In this document: one piece after another, positions 51,715 through 60,861 of the stretch
How positions within the stretch are numbered: position 1 is the stretch's first letter
Layout: each line of letters opens with the position of its first letter
Source of the DNA: Faeciplasma sp900553675
Lineage (GTDB): Bacteria; Bacillota; Clostridia; Oscillospirales; Ruminococcaceae
Length of the DNA stretch: 64,000 nucleotides
Reading direction: 5' to 3'
Assembly: GCA_958428235.1 (NCBI GenBank)
Contig: CAUAFG010000007.1
Coordinates: forward strand, 42,788-106,787
Program-made: the position numbers and the translations under genes
Notes under the pieces: generated by a model
The model's database searches: none
Told to the model about the DNA's origin: nothing
The model's input: only the letters and a program-made list of their open reading frames with translations

Positions 51715-52914
51715 TCAAATGTCAATGTATTTTTTATTCCAGATGATTGCCGTCTTCATCGGTGCGCCTTTGGAGTATATCTTGTTTTTATACGCTCCTA
51801 TAGGGTCAGCCGCGAACTCTTCACGGTCTATCAAAGACACAATTTCGTTGTAGCGCGACTTTGCCAAAAGCTCGATGGCGCGTTCCATGTGGCACTGTCT
51901 GAAATTGATGGAACCGAATATCAGGTGGTTTTCAAAGCCAAACGGCATGGTGTCGTATTCCACCCTCGGACCGAGTGAGAAGCTGTTGTAAACGCCGTTG
52001 CAGCCCAAAACCTTATGCTCAAAGGCGATTCTGTGCTCGACATTCGAGCCGCTTACGCCGATAAACATGGTCGCCCTGCCGCCGAGCCTTTCCATGATAG
52101 CCGCCGCAAGCTGGCTTTCAGAATCGAAATTGCTTTGGAGATACATAGCGCCCGCTTCGCGCAGTGCAAATTTTACTTTTTCGGAGCCCTCCGGACTGCG
52201 CGCAACGAAGAGGATTTTTGTGTTCGGGTGGTGCTTTTTGATAAGGTCGCCCATGAACATTCCTGTGGTGCCAAGACCGAAAATTACAGTGCGGTTAAAG
52301 ACCTCCTCGGTGGCGATTCTGCGGGCTTCAGCCTCGGAACACTTCTCGCGAGCCATCACAACGCGGAAGTTGTGTGCGCTGCCCAAGTCCTCCATGCGCT
52401 CCAGCTGGAAGAGCATACAGCCGTAGGGATCGGGAAAGACCATTTTTTTGGCAAACTCTAAATCAAGCTTGCCGTTATGGACGTATCCGTCCGGAATTTT
52501 TAATAGCATATCGGGGTTGAAATACTGTTTGTCGGCAAATAAGCCGTCCGCCTTGTCGCAGCCGTATTCAAAATAGGTTTCGTCTTCGGTGTATCGGGTG
52601 GGGTCGACGCTGTCGCCGCCGCGGATAAGAACGATTGCAAAGCGGTTTTCGGACGGAACCCATACTATCCCCTCGTGACCGTTGATAAGCCGGTTCTCGC
52701 CCTCAGGAAATTTGGGGGTAAGAAGACCCTTTGAGCCCATGTTCATAAGCTCGTTGTCGGTGCCGCAGAAGCCGATTAAAACCGGCTCGCAAAGAACGCC
52801 GTCCTTCTCAGGTTCGCCGCGCAGACGTCTGCGTTTGCGGTTGGTGATTTCAACGTCGCCATAGACCAATGGGCGGATGGGGTCGTTTTGGAAATATGTA
52901 CCTTTTACTATCAT
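51715..52914 (-). CDS. MDR sugar 1-dehydrogenase (glucose dehydrogenase-like)
   Basis: 399 residues from ATG 52914 (AGGAGGCGCAAT before it). GFCGTDNELMN and NGHEGIVWV match the zinc site of glucose/galactose 1-dehydrogenases; a Rossmann segment TVIFGLGTTGMFMGDL follows. Longer than Sulfolobus-type glucose dehydrogenase by an insert (YTEDETYFEYGCDKADGLFA). Likely forms an aldonolactone from a free sugar. First gene of the operon, divergent from the AraC regulator. Confidence 0.7.
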   Translation of the reverse strand: MIVKGTYFQNDPIRPLVYGDVEITNRKRRRLRGEPEKDGVLCEPVLIGFCGTDNELMNMGSKGLLTPKFPEGENRLINGHEGIVWVPSENRFAIVLIRGGDSVDPTRYTEDETYFEYGCDKADGLFADKQYFNPDMLLKIPDGYVHNGKLDLEFAKKMVFPDPYGCMLFQLERMEDLGSAHNFRVVMAREKCSEAEARRIATEEVFNRTVIFGLGTTGMFMGDLIKKHHPNTKILFVARSPEGSEKVKFALREAGAMYLQSNFDSESQLAAAIMERLGGRATMFIGVSGSNVEHRIAFEHKVLGCNGVYNSFSLGPRVEYDTMPFGFENHLIFGSINFRQCHMERAIELLAKSRYNEIVSLIDREEFAADPIGAYKNKIYSKGAPMKTAIIWNKKYIDI

Positions 52915-52979
52915 ATTGCGCCTCCTATGAGATAATTTATAGTTGTATTGATTGAATGAGTTGTTTTGAGATGAGTTAA

Positions 52980-53090
52980 AAAGTGAGTGCGCAGCCACAC
53001 TTCGTGAGTGCGCAGCCACACTTCACAAAGTGAAGCGGCGAAGCCGCTAAAAAATCCATCGGCGTAAGCCGATACCTCATCTTTTCTCTT
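52980..53090. repeat. Short repeats between sugar-acid operon and its regulator
   Basis: TGAGTGCGCAGCCACACTTC occurs twice in tandem (52984, 53005), then CGGCGAAGCCG and ATCCATCGGCGTAAGCCGAT, the latter identical to the unit at 5282-5301. The operon promoter must lie within or beside this block. Confidence 0.65.
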
Positions 53091-53209
53091 TTCTCTCTTA
53101 TCTCTTCTCTTTTATCTTATATCATAATTCTACCCCATTCTCCCCCATCATTCAATACTACTGTCTGACAAAATTATATAAATCATGTCGCCTTTTCGCA
53201 GGTTTTTTG

Positions 53210-53238
53210 TTGACATCACCCTTATGATACATTATACT
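53210..53238 (+). promoter_or_regulatory. Promoter of the AraC-type regulator gene
   Basis: TTGACA (53210-53215), 17 bp, TATACT (53233-53238), 34 bp before the chosen ATG. Confidence 0.8.
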
Positions 53239-53271
53239 TATATAAAAACTAATTTAAGGCGGACTGATACC

Positions 53272-54120
53272 ATGAAATACCGCGACCTCAACATCTCCTT
53301 CACTATTGAAAACACACGATTCACAATCCTCAGCCTTGTCTCGGAGCAGCTCATCCGCCCCATCCCGATGCACGCTCACAGCAAAAACAGCTACGAGCTT
53401 CACTATGTCGCGGCGGGCGAGGGGCTTTTAAACTCCGGCGGCGAACAGTATCACATTCAGCCGGGAACCGTATTTATGACCGGTCCGGGAGTTGAACACG
53501 AACAGATCTCCGACCCCGAAACCCCGCTGACCAAGTACTGCGTGTATCTCAAAGCGGAGCAAAAGGGACGTCCTCAAAAGAAAAGCCTTGCGGAGAAATT
53601 TACCGGAACTCTCTTCTGGATAAGCTATGACGGCGGAAGCCTGCGCAGCATCATAAATAGTGCTTTCGGCGAGCTTGAAGGCTCGATGCTCGGCAGAGAG
53701 CTGATGATTGAGTCGCTGATGCTTCAGCTAATACTCACCGTGATTCGGCTTTACGAAAGCGGCAAAGCTTCCGCGGGCAACGCTCCGGAGCGCAGACCGA
53801 GTACCGAACACAGCTACCTGATTATCGAGGACGCATTTTTGTACGACTACAAAACCATCACGCTTGAGTCGCTCTCAAAAAAGCTCGGCTTGGGCACGCG
53901 TCAGACCGAAAGGCTTTTAAAGGAGCATTATAACAAAACCTTCCAGCAGAAGAAGACAGAATCGAGGATGTTTGCCGCCCGCACCCTGCTGCGCGAAAGC
54001 TTAAAAAGCATAGGCGAGATAGCCGAGGAGCTTGGCTACTCCTCATGCGAGCATTTTTCGTGGTCGTTTAAAAAGTACTGCGGGATGTCGCCGAGCGAGT
54101 ACAGGCGGAGCCGCGGGTGA
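53272..54120 (+). CDS. AraC family regulator, cupin N-terminal domain
   Basis: 282 residues. Cupin-like sensor (HAHSKNSYELHYVAAGEGLL, HIQPGTVFMTGPGVEHEQIS) that usually binds a sugar, and C-terminal AraC DNA-binding pair (ITLESLSKKLGLGTRQTERL; SIGEIAEELGYSSCEHFSWSF in outline; MSPSEYRRSRG). The ATG at 53272 is used because the promoter lies downstream of the longer ORF start (53185). Divergent from the sugar-acid operon and probably its activator. Confidence 0.9.
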   Translation: MKYRDLNISFTIENTRFTILSLVSEQLIRPIPMHAHSKNSYELHYVAAGEGLLNSGGEQYHIQPGTVFMTGPGVEHEQISDPETPLTKYCVYLKAEQKGRPQKKSLAEKFTGTLFWISYDGGSLRSIINSAFGELEGSMLGRELMIESLMLQLILTVIRLYESGKASAGNAPERRPSTEHSYLIIEDAFLYDYKTITLESLSKKLGLGTRQTERLLKEHYNKTFQQKKTESRMFAARTLLRESLKSIGEIAEELGYSSCEHFSWSFKKYCGMSPSEYRRSRG

Positions 54121-54464
54121 GGGGCATACAATAATTTTATAACATGAGATAACAAAATGTAAGTAAAGATGATTATGATAAGCTGCTGGCATATTTGCAG
54201 GGACTTTTGCAGGAATGAGACTGATAGACACGTCGAAAAGACCATGAACATAGCTTTTTTGAGGTATGCAGCGGCGCAGAATCAAATTTTTCCAATTCGT
54301 CATTTACAAACAAAAAAATTTATGTTATAATATAATTCGGATTACAAAATCTGTTTATAGATTAGAATGATTTATATTTTTGTGAAAAAATGTCCCCAAA
54401 ACACATTCGGCACGATTATTTTTACAGATAGTAAATCGACAAAAATTCATCAGGGAGGTTTTCT
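54121..54464. other. Gap of 344 bp without a recognisable gene
   Basis: AT-rich. A short frame KDDYDKLLAYLQGLLQE ending TGA at about 54217 and NIAFLRYAAAQNQIFPIRHL (54247-54306) look peptide-like but lack starts and SDs; possibly remnants of a lost gene. The last 40 bp hold the SD and leader of the lipoprotein gene. Confidence 0.4.
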
Positions 54465-55820
54465 ATGAAAAAACTATTATTAATCTTTCTGACGGTGACA
54501 ATTTTACTGTCGTTGTTTTGCAGCTGTGCAGAAACAGACGTCAAAGGAAATGACGGTGAAAGCGATATCAAGCCTGTAACTTCGGCAGAAACTCAGCCTT
54601 TAGATTCTGAGCCTGTTCAGTCGGAAAGCACGGTTTCAGCCGGCGGGCAGGATGAGGGTCTATCGGAAACTTCGGCTGACAAGCACAAACCGCTAACAGT
54701 CAAAACCGTCAGATATAACCTCGGCGATTGTGATTTCAGCGTGACAGTCCCCAAAAGCTGGAGCTATTTTACGGTTATGGCGGATGAGATTATCGAACCG
54801 CAGCACGTGGGAATCCAGTTTTACGACGGTGATATCCCTGAGCAGAAGGAGCTTTACGGCGGCAAGCTGTTTGTTGCAGTTGCTGTAAACGGTCGCGCGC
54901 AAACCCATGTAGACGGCTGGCAGGACACGGGAACACCGTTTGTCGAGGAAACGTACACCACCGATTCCGGCGCGGGAATGAAGCTTTACTATCTCGATGG
55001 AAAGCTTGATTTCGCCACGTTTGACGACTGCCCCGAGCTTTGCGTGTTCTTTAATCTCGACGACGGCGACAACGTGGACGATATTCTTAAAATTGTTGAC
55101 ACCGTGAAATATGAATCGAAAAACGGCGAGGCTGCTACTCTTGATGAGGATGTTCCCTATGATGAAGAAGAATATACTCTTATAATCAAAAGTTACAGCG
55201 ACTACTGGACAGACTATTACAGCGATTTAAAAACCCGACCCGAGGGCAAAGAGGTCACCATTTTTGCTGATAACACCTTTGACTGCGACTACTCCGGCTA
55301 CGAGAAAATCGGATATAGCTTTGGACCTTTGTACCGCTCGGTGATGGCACCGAAGGGCTGGAAGGGCTTCCGCTTCTATCGTGATTATTATGTGCTTGAA
55401 AATGAGCTTACAGGCATACCTATTTACGACGGTGATATTCCCGTAAGAATAATGGACGGTGATCTTATAACATATCGTGCGGCAGGTCCCATGGTAAAAT
55501 CAACCTTCTTCCTTGCGGAGTCTCCGTGGATGCACGCGCAGGATTTTATCAAAGATTACATCGACAAGTTTGACCATGAAACCTACACCGACAAGATGGG
55601 CAGAACCATACAGGTGTATTTCCTTGACGGTCTACCGAAATATGCCTGCTATGATGATTATTACGGTCTTTGCATATGGTTCAATCTGAAAAGCGAGGAG
55701 CAGATACCTATTGTCGTCAACATGATAAACAGCGTTGATATTTCACTCAGCCGCGATGCGGAGTGGGCATTGAAATTGGCAGAACGGTTCGGATATACAA
55801 TTATACCGCCGGAGGAATGA
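54465..55820 (+). CDS. Lipoprotein with two tandem related domains
   Basis: 451 residues. Signal peptide KKLLLIFLTVTILLSLFCSC with lipobox Cys ~20, acidic linker to ~75, then two similar ~150-residue domains. Shared features: PKSWSYFT / PKGWKGFR, IQFYDGDIPEQ / IPIYDGDIPVR, KLYYLDGKLDFATFDDCPEL / QVYFLDGLPKYACYDDYYGL, LCVFFNLDDGD / LCIWFNLKSEE and a final V-IVDTVK / IVVNMINSV. An internal duplication in an exported protein of unknown function. GGGAGGTTTTCT precedes the ATG. Located 116 bp before the ABC system, possibly co-functional. Confidence 0.75.
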   Translation: MKKLLLIFLTVTILLSLFCSCAETDVKGNDGESDIKPVTSAETQPLDSEPVQSESTVSAGGQDEGLSETSADKHKPLTVKTVRYNLGDCDFSVTVPKSWSYFTVMADEIIEPQHVGIQFYDGDIPEQKELYGGKLFVAVAVNGRAQTHVDGWQDTGTPFVEETYTTDSGAGMKLYYLDGKLDFATFDDCPELCVFFNLDDGDNVDDILKIVDTVKYESKNGEAATLDEDVPYDEEEYTLIIKSYSDYWTDYYSDLKTRPEGKEVTIFADNTFDCDYSGYEKIGYSFGPLYRSVMAPKGWKGFRFYRDYYVLENELTGIPIYDGDIPVRIMDGDLITYRAAGPMVKSTFFLAESPWMHAQDFIKDYIDKFDHETYTDKMGRTIQVYFLDGLPKYACYDDYYGLCIWFNLKSEEQIPIVVNMINSVDISLSRDAEWALKLAERFGYTIIPPEE

Positions 55821-55936
55821 TGATAAAGGCATAACAGGACTTACTCGAAACAAGTGATAAAAGCGGACGTGATGTCTGCTAACAGTGCACTTTGGTATGA
55901 TAATTTTAATTCCATCAACCGCCGCGGAGGTGAAAA

Positions 55937-57046
55937 ATGCTAAAATACTATTTTGCAAAGACAAGGCGCAGCCCCGTTATCTTTATTATAACAATGCTTT
56001 TCGGGGCGGTGGTGAGCGCGGTTCTATGTCTGCAGAACGCGAATAACGTCTCCGCGCAAAATCATTTTAATTCAATCTATCATGGGATTGAGGTTATGGG
56101 AACCGTCACCAATGCAGCCGGTTCAAAGTCGGACGGACTGTTCATTCCTAATTATGTCTACACCCTTTTCACCGGAGAGATTCCCACTCTGCCCTCCGAT
56201 TTCAAGGAGCTTGCACGGTCGGTGGAGATAAAAGGAAGCATGGATTTTACATATCAGGGCGAGACTTATTCGCTTGTCGGGACAAACTCACTCAGCTTTG
56301 ATCAAGTCCTGCTCCCCGAAAACGGCTGCGTGATCACGTGGAGTCAGGGCTATAACGAAGCGGGATTCCTTTCCGGCTAAAACCTCTGCCTTGTCCCCGA
56401 AGAGCTTGCGGAGGGCTTGCAGTCGCTGCCTGTGGATTCTACAAGCTTAAAGGTCGTGGGAAAGTATTCCGGCGAGGCTGAAAAGATTTTTACATCGTGG
56501 AATACATATCTGAATATATCAAAGAGCATGAACGGGTTCTGCGAAGCCTGCGCACTCAGAATGGTGCTTAAAGACAACGACAGCTTAGAGCTTTTCAAGA
56601 AAACCGCCGAAGAGCATTTTGCTCTTCCCGACCCCAATGCAGAGCCGGATTCGTCAAAGCTTGCGCTCAGCATAAACGATTCGGCACTTAAGCAGGCGGA
56701 GTCATCGCTGAAAAGCAGCCTTCGGGTCAACTCGGTAGTCAGCATAATAATTCTTGTGCTTTCTGCCGCTTCGGGGTTCTTGATTGGATTTATAGTCATC
56801 AGAGGAAGCAAGCACGACATCGCCATCAAAAGGATTTTAGGTCAATCCGACATGGCGATTTTCGGCGAGTTTGTCTTTGAGCAGATGCTTCCGGCAGTGC
56901 TTGGAGTTATAATAGGCGGAGGGTATTTCCTTTGGAGACCTTTGCCGACAATACTTATTTTTCTGATACTGCTGCTTGCGGGGGTGTCAACGGCACTTGC
57001 CGTCTTCCTCAGAAACAATCTGATGCTAATGATTAAGGACGAATAG
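55937..57046 (+). pseudogene. FtsX/MacB-like ABC permease, interrupted by an in-frame TAA
   Basis: GGAGGTGAAAA precedes ATG 55937. The frame encodes an N-terminal helix (IFIITMLFGAVVSAVLCLQN), an extracytoplasmic domain, and three C-terminal helices with FtsX-type loop KHDIAIKRILGQS. A TAA at 56378-56380 (after EAGFLSG) interrupts it; the frame continues without shift as NLCLVPEELAEGLQSLPVDS, so a single substitution explains it. Downstream half could only be made by reinitiation (first ATG 56525 or so, weak). Total ~370 codons. Partner of the ATPase that follows. Confidence 0.75.
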
Positions 57047-57058
57047 AGGGGTGATGAT

Positions 57059-57742
57059 ATGTCAATCTTACTCAACAACGTTGTATACAGCTACAAGGGA
57101 AAATATCAAACGGTGAACGCCCTTAAAGGCGTGAGCTATGAATTTCAGGCGGGCAGACTTTATGCAATTATCGGCAAATCCGGTTCGGGAAAGTCCACCT
57201 TGATTTCGCTTATGGCTGGGCTTGATCTGCCTACAGGCGGCGAAATTCTGGTTGATGGCAAATCCACCGCCGAGTGGGACAGAAAAGCGCTTCGGCGTGA
57301 AGCCGTATCGGTGATATATCAGAGCTTCAACCTTTTCCAGCTGCTGACTGTCAGCGAAAACATCTGCTATCCGCTGACGCTTAAGAAAATCAGCGGCAGT
57401 GAGGCAAAATCTGTCGCCAAGAAAATGCGCGAAAGAGTAGGTCTTGCAGACGATTACGACAGACGGCTGCCGTCCCAAATCTCAGGCGGAGAACAGCAGC
57501 GTGCTGCCATTGCAAGATGTCTGGCTCAGAACTGCAAAATCATCCTTACCGATGAGCCCACCGGAAACCTTGACAGCTCCAACACCCAAAATATCGTTGA
57601 GATTCTAAAAAGCCTTGCTCATGACTACGGTCGCACGGTGATTATCGTAACGCACGACAGCGCAGTTGCAGAGCAGGCGGATGTTGTTTTAGAAATGAAG
57701 GACGGTCTTTTGCAGGGCGAACAGTCCGCTCCGGCGGTTTAG
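57059..57742 (+). CDS. MacB/LolD-type ABC transporter ATPase
   Basis: 227 residues. Walker A IIGKSGSGKSTLI, Q-loop YQSFNLF, signature ISGGEQQRAAIAR, Walker B KIILTDEPTGNLD, H-loop IIVTHD. Typical of ATPases working with FtsX-fold permeases in peptide resistance or lipoprotein handling. Begins 12 bp after the first permease; GGGGTGATAT precedes the ATG. Intact while both permeases carry stop codons. Confidence 0.95.
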   Translation: MSILLNNVVYSYKGKYQTVNALKGVSYEFQAGRLYAIIGKSGSGKSTLISLMAGLDLPTGGEILVDGKSTAEWDRKALRREAVSVIYQSFNLFQLLTVSENICYPLTLKKISGSEAKSVAKKMRERVGLADDYDRRLPSQISGGEQQRAAIARCLAQNCKIILTDEPTGNLDSSNTQNIVEILKSLAHDYGRTVIIVTHDSAVAEQADVVLEMKDGLLQGEQSAPAV

Positions 57743-57768
57743 TCTCCAAAGAAGCATAGGTGTACATA

Positions 57769-59952
57769 ATGAAAACATTTACCCAACTGTTAAGGCAGCC
57801 TGTAAAATCGGCTATGGGAATACTTTTGGTGGCAGCGGCTGTTATGATGCTGATTTCAGGCGTTGGGCAGCAGGTCTCCACCCAAAGCACCCGCAAAAGC
57901 ATTGAATACCAATACGACACGGTGGCACTGTTCAATAAAAAGGATTTCGGGGTGCAGACGGATATGTCCGCTGAGGAGCTTGAGTGGCTGAATCAATCCG
58001 CCGCCGGGCATCCCGACATCATAAAGTCCATTTCAAATTCGTGGCTTTTTACGGGATACTCGCCCGAAATCTCTCCAATAAATTACACCACAATCAAGAA
58101 CCCGCCGTTTTCCGTCAACTCGCTTGTCAATTACGCTTCAGACGAAGAAACCCTGTATCAGTTCGACGCTCTGAGCTGCGCCATGTTGGAAATTACCATC
58201 TTGGAGATTGATGAAAACGCCGCCGAATCGCGGAAATTTATCACGGTTACGGACGTTGATGGCAGCCAATCCGAGCTTGGCAATACATATTATGTCAAGA
58301 AGCACTGCTTAGGAAGAGTTGAAAGTGTGATTTGCTTGCAGGAAGGCTATGCCTCCCCGATCGGGCGGGATATCTATCTTGACATAACCGCTCCTACCAT
58401 GGAGGATTTGGAGGCAATGGAGCTCGAAGCCGGCGGCAGATACCTTATCTACACCGAGGAGTACATCGACTTAGATTGGGTTTTAAGGCAGAGAATTTCA
58501 GAAGACGATATCAATTTCCGTCTGCCGTTTGATAAGTCAAAGGTATACACAAGCCACCCCTACGGCTTGGATACGGTTGACAGCAACGGCACCGTTTATA
58601 ACTATTATGAAAATACCGTCGGCGATGAAAAGGTCTACAAAGCCTTTGCCTCCGCGAGTTTGTACATGGCAGACAGCTGCGCGGCGACCGTCTGCGACTA
58701 CTCAGAGCTACCGTGAATGCCCATGGGCTTTGACGAGTACGGTGCACCGGCAGGATACCAAAGAATCACCGACCGCAAGCCGGATTTCGTAAGTTACAAT
58801 CCAAACGACAGCCAGAATATGGACATTTCGGAGGAGGGTGCCGAGGTCATCCCGCAAAGCGAGTATGAGCAGTACTACTCTGTCCCCACAATAGCAAAAT
58901 TGACGGAAGGTCAGAGCGCAGAAGAGTTTTTATCTTCAAAGAAAGGCGTGGAATGGTCTGAAAAGCTGAGTGATATGGACATCAACAACCACGCTCTGCC
59001 CTTGATAGCGGTCGACAAAATCGGCTATCAGGCGGATTTTGCAAGGGAGCAGGCAAGGATAGTTGAGGGCAGGGATTTCAGCGAGAAGGAGCTTTCGGAC
59101 GGCAGCAGGGTCGCTATAATCTCGCAGTCCTTAGCCGCTGCCAACAACATCAGCGTGGGAGATACGATTGACCTTTCATCATATTCCTACGACTACAACA
59201 TCCCCCACGACCGCTCGTTGAGGGAGATGTATACGTTCAGCTTTCCGCACACCGCGCTCTATTCAAAGCGTTTTGGCTTTGAGACAGATGCGCAGAAATT
59301 CGAGGTTGTGGGGCTGTATCGCGGAGAAAACGAATGGGCAAACTCCGAAAGCAGCTACGGCTTTACTCCGAACACCGTTTTTATTCCGAAGTCAGCCGTA
59401 TCCTCCGCCAAGAGATATTTTACCCGCAACGGCGGAATGTTTTTAAGCGTAGTTCTGCAAAACGGCAAGGCGGATGAATTTTTGGAGCTGGCAAAGGAAG
59501 CCGGACTCTCGGCTGAATTTACCACCTTCGACAGGGGATACTCCGGCATCACCGAAGCTCTTGAAAGCTATATGAGAGTTTCGTCCAAGGCGGCTTATGT
59601 GGGAGCGGCAGCGTTTGTGGTGATAACGGTGCTGTTTCTGGCGTTGTTTGTATTCACAAGAGCAAAAACGGTGTCCGTGATGAACGCCTTGGGAGCAAGA
59701 ACCAAAGACAAGCTGAGCTACGTTTTCTTAAGCGGCATGGGCTTGGCACTGCCCGGCTGCGTTCTGGGCTGCGCCGTTTCGGTCGCCGCTTGGGACAATA
59801 TCACCCGCAAGCTGATGGAAATTAACTCGGTTTCCGTTGAGATAAACAGCAGTCCCGCGGGGATGTGCGCTGCGCTTGCTCTGATTGGTGCGGCAGTTAT
59901 CGCGGTTGGGGTTATTGCCTGCGCGGGTGCGGTTGTCGGGAAAAAGAGGTAG
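57769..59952 (+). pseudogene. Large FtsX/MacB-like ABC permease, interrupted by an in-frame TGA
   Basis: One frame of ~728 codons: N-terminal helix (SAMGILLVAAAVMMLISGV), a large extracytoplasmic MacB-like domain, and three C-terminal helices (GAAAFVVITVLFLALFVFT; FLSGMGLALPGCVLGCAV; ALIGAAVIAVGVIACAGAVV) with loop RAKTVSVMNALGARTKDK. TGA at 58714-58716 (after DYSELP) interrupts; the same frame resumes MPMGFDEYGAP. Other genes here use TGA as stop, so recoding is unlikely. The second half starts with ATG but has no SD. A hairpin terminator follows at 60061. Confidence 0.78.
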
Positions 59953-60060
59953 ATGGGTGATTGCAGACCCGCATGACTTTTCCCTTCTTTTGATTTGGCA
60001 CTTGGTTTTTAAGCCAGGTCCGTAACTATTTATACTGATACCGGTCTGAAAAACGACCGA

Positions 60061-60107
60061 AAAGTGGGCACAAAATCCATCGGATAGTGATTTTGTGCCC
60101 ACTTTTT
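60061..60107 (+). terminator. Long-stem terminator after the ABC system
   Basis: An 18-bp perfect stem AAAAGTGGGCACAAAATC / GATTTTGTGCCCACTTTT with loop CATCGGATAGT, then T-rich. Outer GTCTGAAA/TTTCAGAC arms extend it (60042-60121). Loop and architecture resemble the cruciform at 27028-27155. No gene in 59953-60264 otherwise. Confidence 0.75.
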
Positions 60108-60264
60108 GTTATTGTTTCAGACTGAAATCACGTTCTGCGGAACAACAGAGATCTTTTATATCTTTTAGCCCAAATTACACCGAACAATTTTTCAAAAAAC
60201 CGTAACCAAACCCACACAAAAAGTGTTATAATAGATGAAGACAAAAAAGAAAGGACTTTTTCCC

Positions 60265-60861
60265 ATGACCGACGAAGAAATAGTCTCCCTCTACCTTTCC
60301 CGAAACGAATCCGCAATCGCTAATACCCGCGATAAATACGGCTCCCGCCTGCGCACGGTTTCATATAACATCCTGCGCGACCAACAATCGAGCGAGGAGT
60401 GCGAAAACGACTCCTACTTGGCGGCGTGGGGCGCAATCCCTCCCGCAGAGCCGGTAAACTGCCTTTATGCCTTTCTGGCTCGGATTATCCGAAACCTTTC
60501 GCTGAACCGCCTGCGCGATTCAAAGCGGCTTAAGCGGCAGAGCGAGCTTGTCGACCTTTCGGACGAGCTGGAAGAGCTTATCTCCTCGCCGGACGACACC
60601 GAGTGCGAAGTGGAATCGCATGAGCTCGCCGCGCTTGTCAGCGATTTTCTGCGTTCGCTCCCCGAAACCAAGCGGCTTATCTTTCTGCGAAGGTACTGGT
60701 ATACCGATTCGACCGCTTCCCTTGCCGAGCGCTTCGGCATAAGCCAATCGAACGTTAAAACTACACTCTGCCGGATCCGCGCCGAGCTTCGCGAATATCT
60801 CAAAAAGGAGGGCGTTGAGCTGTGCGAGGAACAGATCTGCTTTATATTCTTTCGGAGATAG
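60265..60861 (+). CDS. Sigma-70 family (ECF-like) sigma factor
   Basis: 198 residues from ATG 60265 (AAAGGACTTTTTCCC before it). Region 2 (EEIVSLYLSRNESAIANTRD, VSYNILRDQQSSEECENDSY) and region 4 (LRSLPETKRLIFLRRYWYTD, SLAERFGISQSNVKTTLCRI). TATAAT at 60227-60232 precedes it, with an AACC-type motif 20 bp before. The 3' end overlaps the anti-sigma gene by 40 bp, so both are coupled. Typical of gut Clostridia sigma/anti-sigma pairs that sense envelope or substrate cues. Confidence 0.9.
   Translation: MTDEEIVSLYLSRNESAIANTRDKYGSRLRTVSYNILRDQQSSEECENDSYLAAWGAIPPAEPVNCLYAFLARIIRNLSLNRLRDSKRLKRQSELVDLSDELEELISSPDDTECEVESHELAALVSDFLRSLPETKRLIFLRRYWYTDSTASLAERFGISQSNVKTTLCRIRAELREYLKKEGVELCEEQICFIFFRR

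Noticed and set aside
58714..58716. TGA read as a sense codon (genetic code change or selenocysteine)
   Set aside because: Many genes here end in TGA (GH8, ilvB, ilvD, pepF), and no SECIS-like or conserved Cys context was seen.
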